NCBI GenBank assembly: GCA_036250195.1
Contig: JAVHZZ010000003.1
Span: 297,877,565-297,941,564 of the forward strand
Reading direction: 5' to 3'
Length of the DNA stretch: 64,000 bases
DNA from: Mixophyes australis
Taxonomy: Eukaryota > Chordata > Amphibia > Anura > Limnodynastidae
Of the stretch, positions 59,032 to 64,000 are shown in pieces. Each line of letters begins with the position of its first letter. Position 1 is the stretch's first letter. The notes beneath the pieces were generated by a model. The model did no database searches, was not told where the DNA came from, and saw only the letters and a program-made list of their open reading frames with translations. Made by a program: the position numbers and the translations under genes.

Positions 59032-59389
59032 GTTCCGGCGAACATATCTGGTTCTATGGGAAAGGGGGTTGCTATAGGTGAAGCTTTCGTCAACAACACG
59101 TTCTGATAACTCCACTCGTAGGGTGATTCGTGACAGGGATACGATATAACTGGATCCTCTGCTGAAATATTTATTTGACATTACTCACTTAATGCTTATT
59201 GAAAACAGTGATTTCAAGGACAGATATACTAAGGTCTCCTTTCAGTTTGAGTGCATATTATAGTGAGAGTAGCATATTTTTGGTATATACTTTTTATTAA
59301 ATCTTATGAAAATGTATTCTTTTTTTAATCTAATAAATGTTGATTTTGACTGACTCATCTGATTTAGGTATTGGTTTTTACAATTACAG

Positions 59390-60525
59390 ATTAAGGTAGT
59401 GAATACATAGTGTTGACCATATTTGAGATTGCCACAGTCCTGGGACTACTACTGCTTGATGTAAAATTGGCAGACAAAGAATCTATAGATTTGACTGTGG
59501 CCCATTTAAACCAGCAAGCACAACAGTTAAATTAAGTAGAACAAAGAATTTCAAATGTAGAAGATGACCTCCAGTGTGCCAAACAGATAATAGAGGTGCA
59601 ATAAAAGTTAATCAGTTCATTGGCTGACAAATTTGACGATTTCAAGACTTGCAGCAGGTACAACACCTGAGAATAATGGACAGCCGATGGCCTTGAGTTA
59701 ACATCTTTGCTAAACTCCATGTTTGCTCACTCAGTCTTACAGATTCATGCTACTAATGGACAACTCTAATCTACCCACTGTGACAAAAGGGAGTCATACT
59801 ATTTTGAAACCTCATCTAGCCATTTTAAAAACAGGAGTTAGATAATACTCCACCAGCTTATTAAACTGTTCTCAACATGGGATATCTAACTGCTCTCACA
59901 ATGAGGATATCTAATATAATATCATTGAATGTAGGGGTAGCACGGTGGCTAAGTGGTTAGCACTTCTGCCTCACAGCACTGGGGTCATGAGTTCAATTCC
60001 CGACCATGGCCTTATCTGTGTGGAGTTTGTATGTTCTCCCCGTGTTTACGTGGGTTTCCTCCGGGTTCTCCGGTTTCCTTCCACACTCCAAAAACATACT
60101 GGTAGGTTAATTGACTGCTAACAAAATTGACCCTAGTCTGTGTGTGTCTGTCTGTGTGTTTGGTAATTTAAAACTGTAAGCCCCAATGGGGCAGGGACTG
60201 ATATGAGTGAGTTCTCTGTACAGCGCTGTGGAATTAGTGGTGCTATATAAATAAATAAATGATGATGATGATGAAGGTTGGATCATTCTGTTAAAAGAAA
60301 GAAAGCTGCATCACATCTCAAGTGGCTAATCCCACGTATATTTATCCAATATCTTCAATCAATTTGTCATAATATTGTAGATGATCATATAGAACATATA
60401 AATGACAACAATGCTGTTTGGGCTACCTCCAAAGCTGTAATAAGAGGTCACATTATATATTATATTCACAAAACAAATATGAAAAATAAAGAATTTACCA
60501 GTATGCTATCCAGGGCCTGATTAAG
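59390..60525 (+). pseudogene. second L1/Tx1-like LINE remnant, split by a SINE
   Basis: 59470-59700 reads as decayed ORF1 coiled coil (LNQQAQQL, VEQRISNVEDDLQ, SLADKFDDF) with several stops. 59900-59930 reads ISNIISLNV, like an ORF2 endonuclease start. After the SINE, 60278-60520 carries the ORF2 linker (AVWATSKAVIRGHIIYYIH). It is a heavily deleted copy. Confidence 0.65.
59934..60273 (+). mobile_element. tRNA-derived SINE
   Basis: The head gggtagcacggtggctaagtgg carries an A box. The stretch ggtcatgagttcaattccc is the B box. The body matches the copy at 30121-30436, and the tail is tgctatataaataaataaat followed by gatgatgatgatga. No target duplicate was clear. Confidence 0.9.
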
Positions 60526-60935
60526 GCCCCCCGAATATATAGGTGTATAGGAATACTCCTGAATATGAATGTTCAGGTGTATTCTCCAGCATTGAATTTT
60601 AGACAGATTGTGCCATTGTCTCTTACCTGTTCTTGCTCTTCTCTCTTGCAGCTTTGTTATCCTCTCACTGGCTTCTGGCGTCCTGTTTTGAAAATGTAAA
60701 AATTTATTATAATGCAAAATGTTAACAAACTCTGAATGATTGGCCCTTTAGTTAAAACAAAACACTCCATTTATAGCCAGCTAAAAGTACCCCATTGTAC
60801 AGGCATAAATAAGCAATACCTGAATATTTGTGGTCAATCAAATACAAACCTCTACCAGCCCCATCTCACACAAATATTTAGCATTCTAATGATTGCTGAG
60901 ACCACAAAGAGCATCCATGTAACCGCCACACAATC

Positions 60936-61380
60936 ATGAGATTATGCCCACCAAAGCTGCGCTATTTTTTAAATACCCCCTGCAGTCATTTTCCTTACCC
61001 CCTCCTACAGGCATTGCCCCCTGCAGCCATTTTCCTTACCTCCCACCCTGCATCCATCCCCCCACAGCCATTTTCCTTACCTCCCCCCTGCAGCTATTTT
61101 CCTCACCTCTCACCTCTGCCCCATTTTCCTTACCTCCACCCTGCAGCTATTTCCCCTCCCCCAGTCACATCAAAACCCCCCCAGTCACATATATCAACCC
61201 CCCCTCTGCTGCCCTGCTTCACACATATCAACCTCTCTCCCTCCCTATAGATTTGCATGGCAGCCCCCCCATCTCCCACCCTATAGATTTGTATGATAGC
61301 CCCCCTCTCCCTACCTATAGATTTGTATGACAGCCCCCCTCTCCCTCCCAATAAGTTTGTATGACAGCCCCTCTCTCCCT
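60936..61380 (+). repeat. pyrimidine-rich low-complexity DNA
   Basis: Repeated modules ccattttccttacctccccc (60985-61140) and ctccctccctatagatttg (61240-61390). Open frames are proline/serine/leucine-rich repeat artefacts. Confidence 0.8.
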
Positions 61381-61549
61381 CCCTATAGATGCCAGATGCA
61401 AATGCCAGAAGGGCCGATGGCTATATGGGCTGGCCCGACTCCTCCTGTCTTCATGGTAGCTGGTTCCTCCCCGGGAACCAGCTACCTCTGTTGCACTCCC
61501 TCCCCCGTTGCACTTACAAGCAATCTGGACAGTTTCCAGATTTTTTTTT

Positions 61550-61790
61550 TCTGAATGGGGGTCGCGGGGGGTTCCGCGATTCTCGGGGATGGAGGGGTCA
61601 CAGGGGTGCCCCGAATCTCGGGGGGGGGGGGGGGGGGTCACGGGGTGCCGTGATTTTTGCAGGGGGGGGGGGCCCGGGGTGCCGCGATTTTCACGGGGGG
61701 GAGGCCACGGGGGGGAGGCCATGGGGGTGCCGCAATTTTCGCATGGGGGGGTTGCGGGGGTGCCGCGAGTTGTGCTCGGGGATCACCAGT
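61550..61790 (+). repeat. G-run array with quadruplex potential
   Basis: Irregular copies of ggggtgccgcgattttcgcgggg occur with G runs of up to about 18. Tracts of four or more G recur within short distances, the requirement for G-quadruplexes. Confidence 0.8.
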
Positions 61791-61799
61791 GTGAGAGAG

Positions 61800-62960
61800 C
61801 CAGGGGGTAGGGGCTGCTGGGAGAGTGGGTAAGAGAGCAAGGGGCTGCTGGGAGAGGGAGTGAAAGCCAAAGAGGAAGGGGGTGCTGGGAGAGGGGGTGA
61901 GAGAGCCAGGGCATGCTGGGAGAGGGGATGAGAGATCCAAAGGGGAAGGGGGTGGTGGGAGAGGGGATAAGAGATCCAAAGGGGAAGGGGTTGCTGGGAG
62001 AGGGGATGAGAGATCCAAAGGGGAAGGGGGTGCTGGGAGAGTGGATGAGAGAGCCGAAGGGGGTGCTGGGAGAGGGGATGACAGAGCCAAAGGGGGTGCT
62101 GGGAGAGGGGATGACAGAGCCAAAGGGGGTGCTGGGAGAGGGGATGAGAGAGCCAAAGGGGAAGGGGGTGCTTGGAGAGGGGATGAGAGAGCCAAAGGGG
62201 GTGCTGGGAGAGTGTATGAGAGAGCCAAAGGGGGTGCTGGGAAAGGGGATGAGAGAGCCAAAGGGGAAGGGAGTGCTGTGAGAGGGGTGAGAGAGCTAGG
62301 GGTGCTGGGAGAGGGGGTGAGAGAGCCAGGGGGTAGGGGGTGCTGGGAGAGGGGGTGAGAGAGCCAGGCGGTAGGGGGTGCTGGGAGAGGGGGTGAGAGA
62401 GCTAGGGAGTGCTGGGAGAGGGGTGAGAGAGCCAGGGGGTAGGGGGCACTGGAAGAAGGGGTGAGAGAGCCAGGGGAGAAGGGTGTGCAGGAAGAGGGAG
62501 TGAGAGAGCCAGGGGGGGAGGGTGTGCAGGAAGAGGGGTGAGAGAGCCAGGGAGGTTGGGGGTGCAGGAAGAGGGGTGAGAGAGCCAGGGAGGAAGGGGA
62601 TGCAGGAAGAGGGGTGAGAGAGCCAGGGAGGTAGGGGGTGCAGGAAGAGGTGTGAGAGAGCCAGGGAGGTAGGGGGTGCAGGAAGAGGGGTGATAGAGCC
62701 AGGGAGGTAGGGGGTGCAGGAAGAGGGGTGAGAGAGCCAGGGGGTAAAGGGTGCAGGAAGACGTGTGAGAGAGCCAGGGGGTAGAGGGTGTAGAAAGACG
62801 TGTGAGTGCCAGGGGAGTAGACAGTGCAGGAAGACGTGTGAAAGTGCCAGGGGAGAAGGTGTTGCAGGAAGACGTGTTAGAGTGCCAGGGGAGAAGGTGG
62901 TGCAGGAGGACGTGTGAGAGAGCCAGGGGAGAAGATGGTGCAGCGGCATAGGTAAAAGAA
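61800..62960 (+). repeat. purine-rich minisatellite, units 31-40 bp
   Basis: Early units are of the form gggtgctgggagaggggatg plus agagagccaaagg. Later units (from about 62460) are gggtgcaggaagaggggtga plus gagagccaggg. Purine bias on the plus strand gives long open frames in every register, none protein-like. Confidence 0.9.
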
Positions 62961-64000
62961 AGTGTAAAGGGAGAGACATCTTAAGAATGGGAATGTCATG
63001 GATACAGCCATCATAAAACACAAGTAGTAATGAAGAATGGGAATGGACAGAGGGGACAATTCACTTATATTTTCCATACCCCCGCTTCTAAATTTCCACT
63101 TCAACCACTGCCCTCTGTTCCTGCTCCCGACTGCCTGTGTGAAATGACAGCTGCTGATCCCTCCTCGCCCTGCGCACCCAGTAGGAGAACAGAACACAGG
63201 ATGCCATAATCAGGTAAGTTCAAATATTTTCTCGTGTGCAATGTGTTTTTAACCATCCTTTTTTCAACTGGGGGAACTACTGTGTATCCAATGACGTTTA
63301 AAACACTATGTATTGCTCATTATTGCGCTGTAATGTTTCTTGCATATTTATCTGTACAAAGATTTTTTAATAAGAAGGAAAAAACATTGCTTGTCATAAA
63401 TTTTATCTGACTGTGTATATATATTTAGGTTTGCATTGTAAATGGTGTATTAAGCTGCTCCTGGGACTTACACACTCAGTATCTGGTATGCTCTACCAAT
63501 TTTTATTTGTGAATGAGTTTTTGTCTGGGCACTACTAATGATTTGTGGGCACTACTATGGCATAATGTTATTTGGGGACACTATTGTGGTGGTCGAGTAT
63601 TGATGGGAATCCTTCCCTTACCTTGTCCTCCAGACACGAGTCAGGTTCTTTTCTGTTCTGATATCCGGTGGTCAGGAGATAAATACTTCAATGAAAGGGA
63701 CAAGGATAGGTCAAACAACTTGGGTTTATTGAGAATGCGGTAAGGATAGTTTTGGTAAGACACCGCGCCACTGACCCCTTCAGCTCAATAGTAATGACAA
63801 AATAATGCGTCTGATCAGCATAGAGCACAATAGCATTTAACATATGACATACACCTAGTGAGTATAAGGCAGAATAACGATAACATCTTCAATGCACATT
63901 GTCTAATAAGGCACACTGGTAATCACAGTTACTACTTTCACGTTAACAATATCTGACTGGTGATGATGCAATAACCATCAGTAATAACCCATCAAGACTC
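62961..64000. other. no gene recognised
   Basis: A donor-like aatcag/gtaagttc occurs near 63214, after a GC-richer stretch that could be a first exon, without further support. The last 450 bp is unique-looking AT-rich sequence. Confidence 0.35.

Larger units (their letters stand above)
53145..59040 (+). mobile_element. L1/Tx1-like LINE, interrupted and decayed
   Basis: Roughly 0.9 kb of GC-rich leader is followed by an ORF1 (54040-54908) with L1-type RNA-binding features. ORF2 (55309-about 59030) has endonuclease, RT and C-terminal parts. A 1,047-bp solo LTR splits ORF2 at 56481. Start and end of the element are approximate, and no poly(A) tail or TSD was seen. Confidence 0.82.

Noticed and set aside
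61638..63021. Long proline/serine and glycine-rich open frames on both strands
   Set aside because: Artefacts of the minisatellite; no start context or domain.

Overview
The window looks like vertebrate nuclear DNA, most likely from a frog (anuran amphibian). This rests on four things: spliced exons of a sulfotransferase of the SULT6B1 type, separated by kilobase introns; a mobile-element mix of hAT, Tc1/mariner, Gmr1-like Ty3/gypsy, L1/Tx1-like LINE, an endogenous retrovirus and many MITEs; a tRNA-derived SINE of a type I associate with frog genomes; and the absence of any prokaryotic gene organisation. The species call is inference; no database was consulted.

The only host gene I can support is a SULT6B1-like cytosolic sulfotransferase on the minus strand. 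Exon 1 (28750-28972), exon 2 (11611-11720), exon 3 (10329-10415) and exon 4 (7822-7948) join in frame and carry both PAPS-binding signatures and the catalytic-His region. The 3' exons were not found and probably lie left of base 1. Intron 1 is 17 kb and is filled with mobile DNA.

Layout from left to right. 1-3129: unclassified repeat-like DNA. 3130-7315: a complete LTR element (473-bp LTRs, CAGGG target-site duplication, TSD) with permuted gag pieces around 2 kb of 27-bp coding repeats. 7.8-29 kb: the sulfotransferase gene, with a Tc1 fragment, inverted repeats (including a perfect 102-bp pair), a composite MITE, and an 8.5-kb gag-only endogenous retrovirus (18079-26610, TSD GTTT) inside that MITE. 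30.1-32.3 kb: a SINE and a solo LTR (TSD CCCTC). 34.6-42.0 kb: two nested hAT elements, each with its own 8-bp TSD; the inner one carries a nearly intact transposase with one frameshift, a promoter-like NRF1/CRE cluster and a tandem mini-exon array. 42.0-44.3 kb: a palindromic GC-rich repeat, then a Tc1 element split by a 1-kb insertion. 44.3-50.2 kb: a Gmr1-like Ty3/gypsy element on the minus strand with integrase encoded before reverse transcriptase. 51.1-52.6 kb: MITEs, including an unoccupied relative of the retrovirus target. 53.1-59.0 kb: an L1/Tx1-like LINE interrupted by a solo LTR (TSD CTAAG). 59.4-60.5 kb: a second LINE remnant interrupted by a SINE. 60.9-63.0 kb: pyrimidine-rich DNA, then a purine/G-rich minisatellite. 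63.0-64.0 kb: nothing recognised.

All the mobile elements are damaged by stops, frameshifts or missing genes. The closest to functional is the inner hAT. The most unusual pieces are the domain-permuted, repeat-expanded LTR element, the mini-exon array in the hAT, the perfect palindrome, and the gag-only retrovirus with about 4 kb of internal sequence without a recognisable gene.
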